From Mimachlamys varia (Eukaryota; Mollusca; Bivalvia; Pectinida; Pectinidae), in NCBI GenBank assembly GCA_947623455.1, contig OX392536.1:30509465-30573464 (forward strand): a DNA stretch of 64,000 nt, given 5' to 3'. Below are positions 34,441 to 46,535 of the stretch, one piece after another (the stretch's first letter is position 1; every line of letters begins with the position of its first letter). The position numbers and the translations under genes are program-made. The notes beneath the pieces were generated by a model. The model made no database searches. It had not been told where the DNA came from and worked only from the letters and a program-made list of their open reading frames with translations.

Positions 34441-34764
34441 TCCGTCCGTCCGGACAACTTACACAAATCTGGTGATTTTGTTATTAAAATGATTAAAATA
34501 TTACTAAGTAATAATAATAATATACATGTATATCATTTGGATAACTGTAAGTATTTTAATACTACAGTGAACCAAGCAAGCGTAGCATCGGGATACACAT
34601 TTCTAGAGAATTTAATCGTTAAAATTTAGTTATCTGAAGAATATGTAGCTTGCTCCATAAAGATAAATAGGACGTCAAACAGAAGAAAAGCAAACAAATC
34701 CATAAACCTGTGAAACAAAACTACCATATTTGCAGAATTTTAAACAGCATAACAGTGTAGTGAA

Positions 34765-34910
34765 GTGAAATTCTAACAACAGCACATGAGTGAAAATTGC
34801 CAAAAAATCTATACAAACGACCTATGCTGGGACACAGATAATTCTACAACCAAGTATGTAATCTTTAATGTTAGAAAGAACTTAAGAAAACATTCTTATT
34901 TGCAAAGAAA
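34765..34910. repeat. Direct repeat flanking the minus-strand LINE (right copy)
   Basis: See 31740-31890. Confidence 0.7.
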
Positions 34911-35919
34911 GCATTGTAAGCAAATCCATTTTCTTCTCATTTGTTTATTTTTGGGGAAATAAACTGGGAACATGGATTAGGTCACTTGATGAACATAACG
35001 ACTTAATTAAATATAGTTCAGAAGCTAAAAGGCAAACATCGACACCGACTAAAGAGATGCGTGTTCTTACAGTTATGTCCCCTTAGTAATTTTTTCTTAC
35101 AGTTAACTCCCCTTAGTAACTACGTATTGATTTCAATTCTCACAATGTTTATGAAGATATGATTATAAATGTATATAATTATTATTTAAAAATGTAAAAA
35201 CAATAGAATTATTTGTGTATAATTCAAAAAAATTACAAAATATCAAGTTAACTTTTTGTATACTTAATCTCCAAAACACCTCCGCTAATGTCATCTACGG
35301 TTCATATGTTTATAAACAATACATCAATTTTGTTCTCGTAGGAATTTAATCAACTTTGTGGAGAAGATGGTTGGTAAGAACCAACCTCATCAAACATAGG
35401 TCCGTAATCTTCTCAGAGTCAGGAGGTTTGACTGACCTATAGGTAGACACACATGATTGCTGGTATAATGGTACAGTGATCATTAAGTAATGTATGAGAT
35501 ATATACATTATTACTATTTCAGGTAAAGAATTTGTTTAAATAAAAGCAATGCGAATTGCATCTGTCAATGTAATATTGAGATTCAAAGTAACTTAAGTAG
35601 ATTATTGATAAAAATGTCATTGGACCAACGTTTTTCAAGTAACATTATTTTCATTCATCATGAAAATAAAAGGGACAGCTTTTCAATGTATACTGGTTTA
35701 TAGATGAAAATAAACAAACGATTAGAACATACAGAAAGCTAGACTTCAGTTTCAATTATATTCAATAATGTATGATTACTTTATTTTCTCAAAAATATCT
35801 TAGTAATATTAATTGAATGAGTTATTTCCATTGGTTTGTATTTCCGTATATGAGGATTGTTTACTTTGTCAGACCACAGGCACTCCAATCAATAACCATG
35901 GCTGTAATATATATATGTA

Positions 35920-36040
35920 ATAGGATGAGGAAAAATGATAAAGATAGTGCCGTCGCTGGGGCTCGAACCCGCGATCATTGACTCTTCAGCCAAGTGCTCT
36001 ACCGCTGAAGGTAATTCCCTTCAGCTATCGCTTTTATAAG
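35920..36040 (-). mobile_element. tRNA-headed SINE
   Basis: Minus strand: an A-box-like CAGCGGTAGAGCAC, B box GCGGGTTCGAGCCCC and the tail TTTTTCCTCATCCTATTACA. The would-be acceptor stem does not pair, so this is not a working tRNA. Same family as 46805-46935. Confidence 0.65.
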
Positions 36041-37220
36041 GCAACTGGATCAATGAACACGCATCGTTTACACTATTACATATACAGTTATCTACCTTTA
36101 TTTACTACGTTTTTATTTTATTTTTTACGGTTCTAATGTAAATCTGATCAAAACTGAATACAGCTCTTAGAAAAAATTAAAATGCAAAATAATAGAAATG
36201 CTTGTGTATTTAGAATTAATTTCATTTAGGCACTTAATCTTTAAAAGACTAAAACTTATGTCACTTACGATCAAAGGATGTATGAAAGAACCCTAGCTAT
36301 TTCAAATCGTAGAGAGGAGGGTTGGCTTTCGAACTAACCTCTTATTGTTGTTTGCAACAATTGTATGTTGAAAAAGAAAAAAAGGCATTTCACATGATGA
36401 ACTATGAAACGCCATCGAAGGGACGAGTTTGCTTACCTTCTAGAAGTTGATATTTGACAAACCGCTGGCGGGAATTAACTATCGAGCTAATGATAGATAG
36501 CAGATACTCTTACACAGCGCTTCAAATAAACCAGGAATAAAAACACTTAGAGTGTAACTTGATGAATATAATGAGGCTTACAACGAAATATACCATAGAT
36601 CTATACAGGGAAAAATATAATAAATCGAATAGTGTCTAGAGTGTTCTTACAGTTATCTCCCCTTAAACATTACGTATTAATTTAATATTTTGCAAAAGTT
36701 ATGGGTATTTGATAAGAAATAGATACTAATATTATTTTAGAATGTTGGAACTATAAAAATAATAGGAAAATTTTCATTAAGTTTGAAAAGATCGAACAAA
36801 ATTGAAATTTACTTAATTTTTTAAAAATGTACAACTTAAGCCACTATTGATACAAATACTTATATACTTACACATCGCCATATTTGTCGATGTTTATTTG
36901 GTATTTCTAGAGCTACAGGTGGGTTTTCGAACTAACCTTGTATAAAAGATTTAATGGTAGTAACAAGTACGCAGGTTATGGGCATATCCGTGTCAGCAGC
37001 TGATCGAATAACCTTATCGCATTGCTTCAGAGAACGCGACCAGGCATCGTGACTTTTGTCGTCTGGTCGAGGACAACGAAACAGGTAGTAATCTCGGACC
37101 GGATTCATAATGAGAGGGGGTTTATTGAAGGAAACCTGTTACTGTTGTAATAGAGCTAGATTTATATACAATATATTACACTTATAATACTGTGCATATA
37201 TCGTGGATATATAGAGGATA

Positions 37221-37372
37221 TTCAATGGTTTGCCGTTTAATATCGAATATATTTCACGAGTATGGCAGATTTTTTTTTATATTTTCACGAGTGCTACGCA
37301 CTCGTGAAAATATAAAAAAAAAATCTGCCATACAAGTGAAATATATTCGATATTAAACGGCAAACCATTGAA
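37221..37372. repeat. Near-perfect palindrome, arms of about 74 bp
   Basis: Centre at 37296 (GAGTGC-TAC-GCACTC). Arms run outward through CGTGAAAATATAAAA and TTTGCCGTTTAATATCG to TTCAATGG, with one or two differences. A related 40-bp palindrome (CTTATATTTTCACTGC arms) is at 38001-38041. Confidence 0.85.
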
Positions 37373-37728
37373 TTTTCTTTTTATTACATTTCGAAAGAGG
37401 TCTAGAATATCTAAGATACTTTCATAATTTGTTTTCTTGGTCTACTTGCCTTATGCAAATGAGCTAAGTCTAAGCTTACTGTAATCCGTCGAAATCACAA
37501 TCGATCGGGTCCAGTACACAGCTGATTGGGATAAGCTGAACGGAAAAGTTGAACCATTCTCATCTTTCAAAAAATTTCATATTAAATCCTGCAGCAGTTC
37601 CCATCAATATTTACTATTGATGTCATTTCTTCAAGACCATCTTTCCCCAAGAGACAAGTTCTAGCAGACGACAACAATGCCGAGCCTCCAAGATTCGATC
37701 AAGGGGAACAACTCATACAAACATTTCG

Positions 37729-37948
37729 GTGTTACGTGAAAAAAATGACCCAGATGAAAACTACCCACCGTTGAAAGCTGCGGGTCACTTTTTCACGGGA
37801 CGAATTACGGAAAAATCGAATAGGGTCATTTTTCTACAGATGGCCGTGTACGATTTCTACTGTTAAATAACGACCCCGGGTAACTTTTGCAACGTAGAAT
37901 AATGACCCGATAGGTATATTATTTGCGGGTCATTTTTTCACGTTACAC
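37729..37948. mobile_element. TIR element, about 220 bp
   Basis: Terminal inverted repeats GTGTTACGTGAAAAAAATG and its near-complement TTTTTTCACGTTACAC. The interior has further GGGTCA words. TSD not resolved. Confidence 0.55.
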
Positions 37949-38269
37949 TGAAAAAAACCTTATATTTTCACTGCAAAATCTTACATTTTCACGGCAAAAT
38001 CTTATATTTTCACTGCTCATCACAGCAGTGAAAATATAAGTTTTATTAGTTTGAAAATTTACTATATTTTACTGGCAAAAATGTAATAAATGAATTGCTT
38101 ACAGGAATCTTTTTTATCTAAACAAATATCATATCAGAAGCGACTAGAAGACATACATCTCACTGACATTTTTATAATGAACTACACATGTTTTGAAACA
38201 TTGGTTTTGGCTGCTATGCATTTCTAACAAAATTTTATCGAACGACTACTTGCATACTTTGTTTAAAGT

Positions 38270-38780
38270 AGATAATAAAAACATGTTTCATTGTACAATT
38301 ATTATATTCATATTTATATCAGAAGCGCCATAAGAAGCGACAGGACGCTTACGACGGTATCGAGGACAATGAACCAATACAACGTGATACGACCACGGAC
38401 TTAGAACCCGTGAATTCGGTGATACCACAGTTATTTAACTTGAAATATACATAATACAATCATAAACTATTACATAGCACTACTGGTACTTTACACTTCC
38501 AGCTACATCTCTACGTTATATTGTTTCTTTTCATTTCGATAAATAATTGACAAATGTCAAAGTCCCCTCCCTTGATAAAATTGTTTCTTCCCATAATGAA
38601 ATTAACTGTTAAATAAATATCACACCAAATTTGAATCGGTGAATTCTGTGTTGCTGTTTCGATTGTTTTTTTTTTCAGATCGAAGACGCCATTTTTCTGT
38701 AACATTTTCGTTATTGATGGTTGTGATTGGAGCCATGTACATCATTTATATCAAACTCCATCAGCATATTAAATCTAGTG
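38270..38780. repeat. Dispersed repeat, second copy at 46120-46500
   Basis: Shared ordered words: TTTCATTGTACAATTATT, CTTGAAATATACATAATAC, ATTACATAGCACTA, TTCGATT...TTTTTCAGAT, GACGCC, ACATCATTTATAT. Confidence 0.55.
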
Positions 38781-40017
38781 GTTTGCACAACTTGTAACTT
38801 ACGTTTCGTGATTATGCCGATTATAAATTAGAATCGCATTCGGGAGGCATTTACGGAAAGAAAGGTCGATAATCATAAGAACAAATCTCGTAGCAACCTT
38901 TGACTACACGTAATTTCCTGCGTATTACCCGCACCGGGGTTTATTCCGCGGGAAATAAATTAGGCCTTTTTGATGCTTTTGTAAAATAAACTCAAGATAC
39001 CCACACTGGCAGATTACCGCTGGTTATACGTCGAATGTAAATCTGGTGAGTACAAGTGTACTTCGTATGTGACTTTGCGATTTAGTGTTTTGAATGTTGG
39101 AAATCAGAGATATATGATGGAAATATTGTTTTCTTTTTTTTTTTGTAAATGTGTATAAAGTCATATATAAAATTATCAATTATTTATTTTGATGCTTAAC
39201 GCGGGCTATCTGCTGATGCGAACTATCTGCGCATTTTTTAAATGCGGACTTTAAATGTTTCCACTTGTATCAACCGAAGAACTACGCTATTTTTTAACAA
39301 GATATTGGATACCTGTGGGTTTAATGTATGGATGAGTTGATTTTATCAAGTAATGTGCAACCGGATGAGCTAACAACGTCATAAACCAACATGCACAGCT
39401 ACAGTTATCTCCCCTTATTAACTATGTTTTGATTTTTTTATACGATCGATCAAAACTCAACACAACAAAACTCAAAAATGTCAAGAAAATGGGAATATGA
39501 AAATTATTGTGAATTTTAAATTAATTTCAACCACTTAATCTTCAAAAGACTAAAATTAAAATCACTAACGATCACAAAATTGATAAAACATGTTAAAATT
39601 GTGAAGAGGAAAGTTGGCTTTCGAACTGTTGTAGGAAATATGAAATACCATTGACATGATAGAGGGGGCGGAGTTGCTTACATCCTGGAAGTTGATATTC
39701 GACAAACCGCTGAACTTATCAAATTTTGGTAATTATAAACAGCAGGAACTCTTAGGCAGCTCTTCAAATAAACCAGGGACAAAAACAATGAGTGCGTAAC
39801 TTGATGAACATAACGAGACTAACAACGAAATAGATTAATTTATATATATATAACAAAAGATATACAGCGAAAAATATAATAAATCAGCAAATATCCAAGT
39901 TGTTTTTACGGTCATCTCTCCTCACAAATCACGTAATTATTAAATATTTTGCAATTGTTATGTGTATTTTATTAGAAATAGACACAACCTTTTTTTTAAG
40001 ATGTCAGAACTATAAAA

Positions 40018-42621
40018 TGGTCCCAAGGCAAAAGACTTTTGGCCCACCATCAAACCTTTTTTGTCCAAGAAATCAGCCAAAGGTGATTGTGATATTTTAC
40101 TTTGTGAAAATGGTAGAGTTGTGGCTGATCAGGAAGAAGTGTGTAAAACTTTTAACACTCATTTTAGCAATGTAGCTGACAACATTGGTCAAAACCTTAA
40201 TAATTTGAATCTTGACACTCATAGTAGTATCATTAACATTGAAAACCATTTAGATAATTCTGTAAATTTTTCTTTCTCACCTGTTGGTTATAGTGATGTA
40301 GAAAAGGTAGTAAAAAAACTTCAAAAAAAGAAAGCCACAGGTGTCGACGGAATCTCCGCTCGAATTTTGAAGTCATGTACTGACACAATTAGCCCAGTTC
40401 TCACAAACCTACTAAATTTTTCAATCAATGAATGTATTTTTCCAGATCGCCTGAAGTATGCACAAGTAACACCAATTCATAAAAAAAATGATCCTCTAGA
40501 TAAATGTAATTATAGACCAGTAAGCATACTTCCTAGCATTTCAAAGATTTTTGAAAGAATTCTACATGACCAGTTGTCAAAATTTTTTAACAATGTTTTT
40601 AATCCTTTTTTGGCAGCGTACAGGACCGGTTTCGGGTGCCAGACCACCTTGCTGCGCATGTTGGAGGATTGGCGACAGGCCTTGGATGGTCACAATCATG
40701 TTGGGGCCATCTTAATGGATCTCTCCAAGGCCTTCGACTGTCTTCCACATGACCTGTTCCTCAGAAAGCTCTCATCATATGGTGTGTCAACAGAGGCTGT
40801 AAGTCTCCTGAGCAGCTATCTGGGGAACAGGAAGCAGCGGGTGAGACTTGGTGATAATACCAGTGAGTGGACACGTCTCGATAAAGGGGTACCCCAGGGA
40901 TCGATTCTCGGTCCGCTGATTTTTAATATTTTCATCAATGACATTTTTTACTGTATTCAAGAGTCAAAACTTTATAATTACGCTGATGATAATACTCTGG
41001 GTTATTGTAACAAAAACTTACATACTTTGAAAGATGTTTTAGAAAGAGAGGCAACACTTTTAATTGAATGGTTTAACGTTAATGGTATGCAAGCAAACCC
41101 AGATAAATTCCAGGCAATATGTTTTGGTAAGAAAGGCCTCGATCATTTCAACATTGCAAACTCAGAAATAAAGTGTGAAGAAAGTGTCAAACTTTTAGGT
41201 GTTGAAATAGATTTTTTATTGAAATTTGACAAACATGTATCACAAATATGTAGAAAAGCCTCTCAACAGTTAGCAGTTTTAAAAAGAATTGGTCATATGT
41301 TACCGAAGGGTACAAAAATGTTAATATATAAATCTTTTGTACTCTCAAATTTTGACTATTGTCCTCTGGTATGGCATTTTTGTAGCCAATCAGCCACCAG
41401 GAAAATAGAGAAAATTCAAGAGAGAGGCTTGCGCTTTGTTCTTAATGATTTTAACTCTGATATCAAAGAACTTTTATCACAGTCCAATACCTCATTCCTA
41501 CATATACATAGAATGAAGCTAATGGCATGTGAAGTTTTTAAAATTTTCAACAATATTGCCCCAGATTACATTCGTAACCTTATAACTAAAAAAGAATATG
41601 TGTATTCTTACAGGGCAGAAGGACAAGCACAGATACCGAGGGTAAGCACCACCAGGTATGGCCACAAATCTTTCAGGTACGAGGCGTCCCGCATATGGAA
41701 CTGCCTGCCGAACGACCTGCGCAAGGTGGAGAACTACGGGGAATTCCGCAGGCGGCTCCGTGTGTGGGATGGCCTCGACTGTAAGTGCTCAATGTGTGTA
41801 TCTGCGTGATCTGTTTTTGCTTCATGTTTTTGCTGCTTGGTACAAATTTTTGACTTTGTAAACCCTCAGGTTTGCTGTGCTTTTTTATGTTTGTTGCTAT
41901 GCTGCTTGGTACGCTGTTTATACATGCTTTTCTATTTTTATTTTTTATACTTTAATATCAATCAATTGCATGTCCATAAAGATGTACCATGAAATTTAAT
42001 CAGCAGGCATGGGGTGGGAGAGACATAATTTGTCGGTAGGGACTGGCCCAACCACTCTTATGTTTCTCTCACCCTGAGCTTTTTTCGGGACAAATTCTGG
42101 TATTATGATTTTATTTATACACTAAAACAAAATACCCCGAACATTTGGTACTATTTTTATTTTGCTATATTGCTTTGTTTAATCCTTTTCTTATTTCTCC
42201 AGAAAGTTTTCTTTTAAGTCACACTATATTAGTGTATATCCTGGAAATTTTTACTTTTTGCTATATTAGCATATATGTAAATTACACTTAGCCCTGATAG
42301 TGTTTTAACTTTACCTTTAGCAACACTGTATCCGAGTTATGCAAGTGTTCATTCTTAACTATCATTTCCTAACAATTAATCTGTGATACCTTAATCTCTC
42401 GTCTATTATAATTTATAGTTTCATAGCCATTTATTTTAAATTAATAGTGCTTTCTGTTCTTAAACGTATCTTCCATGTGCATGTGCTTTGCTATCATGTT
42501 TTATGCTTTATATATTTGTTACGTTTTGTCTGTACATTTTATTGTCATGTTTTGTCGAAATACAAGCTCTTGAGAGCTTATGTTACCCATTACTACATTC
42601 GACGTAAAATAAAGCTTCTTG
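40018..42621 (+). mobile_element. 5'-truncated jockey/CR1-type LINE with short TSD
   Basis: Begins directly after TAAAA (40013-40017); TAAAA recurs at 42622-42626 after an AATAAAGC-bearing 3' end. Empty versions of the site can be read in the neighbouring tandem units near 36750 and 43385. There is no endonuclease domain, as expected from target-primed reverse transcription that stopped early. Confidence 0.75.
40061..41809 (+). CDS. LINE reverse transcriptase, open frame of 582 codons
   Basis: The frame is already open from about 40015, with a pre-RT linker (DFWPTIKPFL). RT blocks follow in order: KKKATGVDGISARIL, NYRPVSILPSISKIFERIL, MDLSKAFDCLPHDL, LDKGVPQGSILGPLIFNIFI, the catalytic YADD box (NYADDNTLGY), GMQANPDKFQ, and a conserved C-terminal region (SNFDYCPLVWHF, ASRIWNCLPNDLR). 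Family role: reverse transcription of LINE RNA at a nicked target. There is no endonuclease, so the copy is not autonomous. The unbroken frame suggests a recent insertion, in contrast to the minus-strand LINE. Confidence 0.85.
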   Translation: MSKKSAKGDCDILLCENGRVVADQEEVCKTFNTHFSNVADNIGQNLNNLNLDTHSSIINIENHLDNSVNFSFSPVGYSDVEKVVKKLQKKKATGVDGISARILKSCTDTISPVLTNLLNFSINECIFPDRLKYAQVTPIHKKNDPLDKCNYRPVSILPSISKIFERILHDQLSKFFNNVFNPFLAAYRTGFGCQTTLLRMLEDWRQALDGHNHVGAILMDLSKAFDCLPHDLFLRKLSSYGVSTEAVSLLSSYLGNRKQRVRLGDNTSEWTRLDKGVPQGSILGPLIFNIFINDIFYCIQESKLYNYADDNTLGYCNKNLHTLKDVLEREATLLIEWFNVNGMQANPDKFQAICFGKKGLDHFNIANSEIKCEESVKLLGVEIDFLLKFDKHVSQICRKASQQLAVLKRIGHMLPKGTKMLIYKSFVLSNFDYCPLVWHFCSQSATRKIEKIQERGLRFVLNDFNSDIKELLSQSNTSFLHIHRMKLMACEVFKIFNNIAPDYIRNLITKKEYVYSYRAEGQAQIPRVSTTRYGHKSFRYEASRIWNCLPNDLRKVENYGEFRRRLRVWDGLDCKCSMCVSA

Positions 42622-43609
42622 TAAAAATATTTGCAAAACCTAAATCAATTTTTTAAAGTTTAAATATTATTAATATATACTTAATCTTAGAACTACTGCA
42701 ACTTACGTCACTTTTGATGTATATGGATGTATAATTTTGAAATTTGGTAGTATCGTTGGAGCTAAAGGTTGGATTTCGAACTAACCTGTAAATAAAACTA
42801 ATGATTGTCAACAAATTACGGTGTAAGGGAGATCAATTATAGAGAATCACTATGGTTGGGGAGGGTTTAAAAGGCTTAATTAATTAAAACTTCGGTCGCT
42901 TACGATCATAAAAATTATTAAAGAACATCATTTAAAATTGTGCAGAGGGAGGTTGACTTTTGAAATAACCTGATATTGTTGTTTGTAACAGGCCATTGCA
43001 TGTTGAAAAGGAAAAAATGCATTTCACATAATGAACTATGAAATACCATTGAATGGGCAGGGCTGGGGAGAACGCTCGGTAGCCCTAATGATAGTCAGCA
43101 GAAACTCTTACAAAGCACTTCAAAATTTAATAAAACAGGGACAGAAACACTTAGTGCGTAAATTGATGAACATAACGAGACTACATGTTTTGTAACAGCG
43201 AATTAGACTAAATAAATATATAACAATACAAAAAAGATACAACGAAATGTATATCGGCCAGTATCTGGAGTGTTCTTACAGTTACCTCCCCTTAAATATA
43301 ACGTATTAATTGTAACATTTTGTAATATTTTTGTGTATTTAATAAGACATGGTTATAATTCTTATTTTAAAATGTTAAAGTAATAAAAGTATTTCTAAAG
43401 TTTGAATCAATTTTTTAAAAAACAACCAAAAACAATATATACTTAATCTTAAAAACCACTACCACTTAAGTCACTATTGATATATATGGTTATATCCCGC
43501 TACATCTCCGCTGTGAATTCGTTTCTAACCAAATTTGGTTATTTCTTGAGCTCAGGGTTGGTTTTCGAACTGACCTGCTAAACACACCAGTTATAAATTT
43601 AAGAGGCTA

Positions 43610-44005
43610 CTTGCGTATCACATGTATACAAATGACAGTGTGCGGAAAGACGATCTCACAGGTAGACAGCGGAAACCACTAATATTATATGGCGCTGCAA
43701 ATACTTGGTAAACTGAGGAAGAAGGAAATCACTTTTAGCAGCTTCTTGCCAGATGACGGTTCTATTATTATCACATTCCGACAGAGATCACATACACCAC
43801 CAAGCATCATGATGTTTGTTGTCTGGTTACGGACAACGAAACTGGAAGTGATCTCGAATCTATGAACTCGACTGTATTATTGAATTTATCAATGTTACGT
43901 TTTACACTGTGTTTACAGTGAGGGTCACGTGTTGGGTTAGGGCATTGAGCGTATTAGGTAACGTGGAGCGAGGCGCACGTTCTTTACCTGTGATACAGGT
44001 GAGTT
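43610..44005. other. Spacer, nothing coding
   Basis: Contains a TCTGGTTACGGACAACGAAA segment that recurs in diverged form near 37060 and 38360, so this too belongs to the duplicated spacer DNA. Confidence 0.4.
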
Positions 44006-44009
44006 GTAC

Positions 44010-44094
44010 CACAGGGACCCCAAATGTGTAAAATTACTCTAAACACCCTATTTTAGGTCCAATACTAGCTGTAACAAATTCTCAGGTCCCTGTG
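44010..44094. mobile_element. Internally deleted hAT-like MITE with perfect 8-bp TSD
   Basis: CACAGGGACC...GGTCCCTGTG ends, with AGTTGTAC on both sides (44002-44009, 44095-44102). Only 85 bp. Confidence 0.75.
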
Positions 44095-44109
44095 AGTTGT
44101 ACAGGTGTA

Positions 44110-46110
44110 CAAGGTACGTTCGTCATACGAGCTTTTGCAGCGCACCTGGACGCTATAGTGAGAACCCCCCGCCCACTAAATTTTTGAAAAGGGAAAAGAG
44201 AAGTTGTTCTTGTTTTGTTTTCTGTGTTACAGGTTTGTAAGCTGGACAAGGATGTGGTAGTGAAGTCGGAACTGGAAAGAACCCTACGCGACATCGCGTG
44301 TGCTTTACAATGTTGTGGTTTTTCTTATGTGTTTATTTGTTTGTGAAAATGAGTGCCCAGTAAATAGCGTCAGCTGCAGAAAGCGGTATTCTGAACACAG
44401 TGTGTTGAGTTTTATTTGATAAATAATTTATGTTCGTTTGAACTAGTGAATGAGAACATAATGGGAGGAGAGTTTATGGATAAAAGAGGACCAAATAATT
44501 TTATGAAAACCTGCTCAGAAGTTGTCACTTCCGTAATGATTTGTGTAATTATCCCAAAGACACTTACAACTTGTTCATTTTGGGTGTATTATTTTTAGAA
44601 TGATTTCGTAATTCAGCAGAAGGCAGATCCTCTGATGTCAAAGAGTGCTGACATGTTCTTTTGAAAATAATACAAAAAATGTACGTGTACTATTTTTCCA
44701 GAAATATCTTGTCCGACTCGGACCTACGTGTTTTGTTTACAAAAACAAGTCTTTAGTTCTAATTCAATTATACAGTGTAGTGTTGGAGTGTGCCAACATC
44801 GATGTAAGCTTTGTTGTCGTCCGTCTCAACGGAATCCATGTCTCATTAGCTTGCATCTGTTTTAAAATTTTATCACAAGATTCATTTATTTCTCAAACAA
44901 ACCAACTTAATGGTACAGAGAGTACATTGCATACATTGTTTGTGTGATCATAACAGTATAAATTTTGTTTTGGATTTACACATTTTCAGGAGAACAGACT
45001 TTATCATTAACATATTTGATAAGCTTACATAGATTTCTAAGCTTTCTTGTGCTTGAACATTTCATTACAAATGATTACTTCAAAGTATTTACTATTTCAC
45101 AGTAGTATTTGCCAAGTACATTTCGTCTTTGTATATTTTATTCTGGAAATTCCGATATATAATGAAACTCATCACCAATTTCATTACTTCTACACAATTT
45201 ACACATCGCCGCCCCACGTCACGTGATCAAATATACCTAAGGTCAAATGAAATTCTCGCGGGATCTCGCCACGCGCGGCCATTTTCAAACAGATGTCAGG
45301 AAACTGGTTATTTTTTTTAGAAATGTGCCAACAGTTAGTTTACGACCTCCTTTGACTTGATTAAATGTGTAGGTTAGTAGAAAAATATCTGTTCTTTCCA
45401 TTGCTACCTAATTTACATGTGATCGGAAATGTTTCATATTATAAAACACAGCTTAAACAGTGACCCGTGCACGGTCTGTAAAATTTCCACTTTTTAACTA
45501 AGCAGGAATTCTGACTCTCGCAGCCGCAGCTAGCGGCTCAGAGAGTCAGAACCCTTCGGACTATATGGCGGCCAGTGAAAGGTTTTCGTTTCAGATGTTG
45601 AATAAATTATTAAAAGATATTACAGTAACCAGTTAAACAGCATTTCATCAGTAAAATATATCACTACCAACTCCAAGTGGCATCATAGTGTGTAAAATTT
45701 GTAAATAAAAGGGATTACTCGCATTGTGTTGCGGATTTTATGACGGAACCGTTTTGGTTATTTCCGGAATAGTTGTTTCTTTTTACTTTCCGATTATTAA
45801 ATTTTCAACCGCAGGAACGGAATTCGGCACATTCAAATTCGGGAAGTCACCAATATAACTTTTCAAACGTATTTTTTTGCAACAATTGTGCTACACTCGT
45901 TTAGGATGTGATATTGCAAAAGCACCAACCAAAGTACAGATTAAAATAATCTCGGAAACGTGAGATATTTGCTCAGATGTTCCTGTGATTTCTCTGCACG
46001 CCCATAACGCTCTGAATACAGGTGACGAAGACTGAAAACTTTTTTTTTAAGTAGATAAGTCATCGTACGACCTACGTAATGTAAATTTCTTATATAATGT
46101 ATGCATATAC
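44110..46110. other. Spacer without a supported gene
   Basis: Open frames at 44416-44598 and 44645-44947 (+) show no motif. 45180-45900 is richer in CpG words (CGCGGGATCTCGCCACGCGCG). It holds a strong hairpin at 45509-45551: arms TTCTGACTCTC and GAGAGTCAGAA, with an inner GCCGC/GCGGC stem. Confidence 0.4.
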
Positions 46111-46317
46111 AACAAAAAAGAAAGTTTCATTATACAATTATTTTATTCATACAACATGATACAACAGCTACTCATCTTGAAATATACATAATACAATAAC
46201 ATACACATGGAATCACTAACAAGTATACACTATTACATAGCACTATTGGTACTTAGCACATCTACATCATATAGTTTCACTCAATAATAAAATGAAATGT
46301 TCTAAACCACACCATTT

Positions 46318-46323
46318 TTTATT
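46318..46323 (-). terminator. Possible poly(A) signal of the right CDC25 copy
   Basis: AATAAA on the minus strand, about 213 bases past the stop codon. Confidence 0.4.
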
Positions 46324-46535
46324 CGATGGACGCCTCTGGCTGATATTTCGATTATTTTTTCTTCAGATTTGAGGCGCCCATTTTTGTGTCCATTTCCTTA
46401 ATGTTTGTGATGGACCCAACTACATCATTTATATACAGTGTAAAACTCTTTAGTAATTGAGATTCACATTAAGGAAATAATCACATAAGTGATTTGCACA
46501 ACGCGAAACCTGCTGAGTTTTCTTGATTTTATCGA

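Larger units (their letters stand above)
36120..43600. repeat. Diverged tandem units of about 600 bp, in pairs, split by a LINE
   Basis: Landmarks recur in the same order: ACAGTTATCTCCCCTTA, then CACTTAATCTTNAAAAG, then GTTGGCTTTCGAACTAACC. The last is found near 36323, 36915, 39607, 42763, 42950 and 43554. Three pairs of units are seen: 36.1-36.96 kb, 39.4-42.8 kb (interrupted by the LINE at 40018) and 42.9-43.6 kb. Partial units occur at 35.0-35.4 kb. No coding capacity. Confidence 0.6.
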
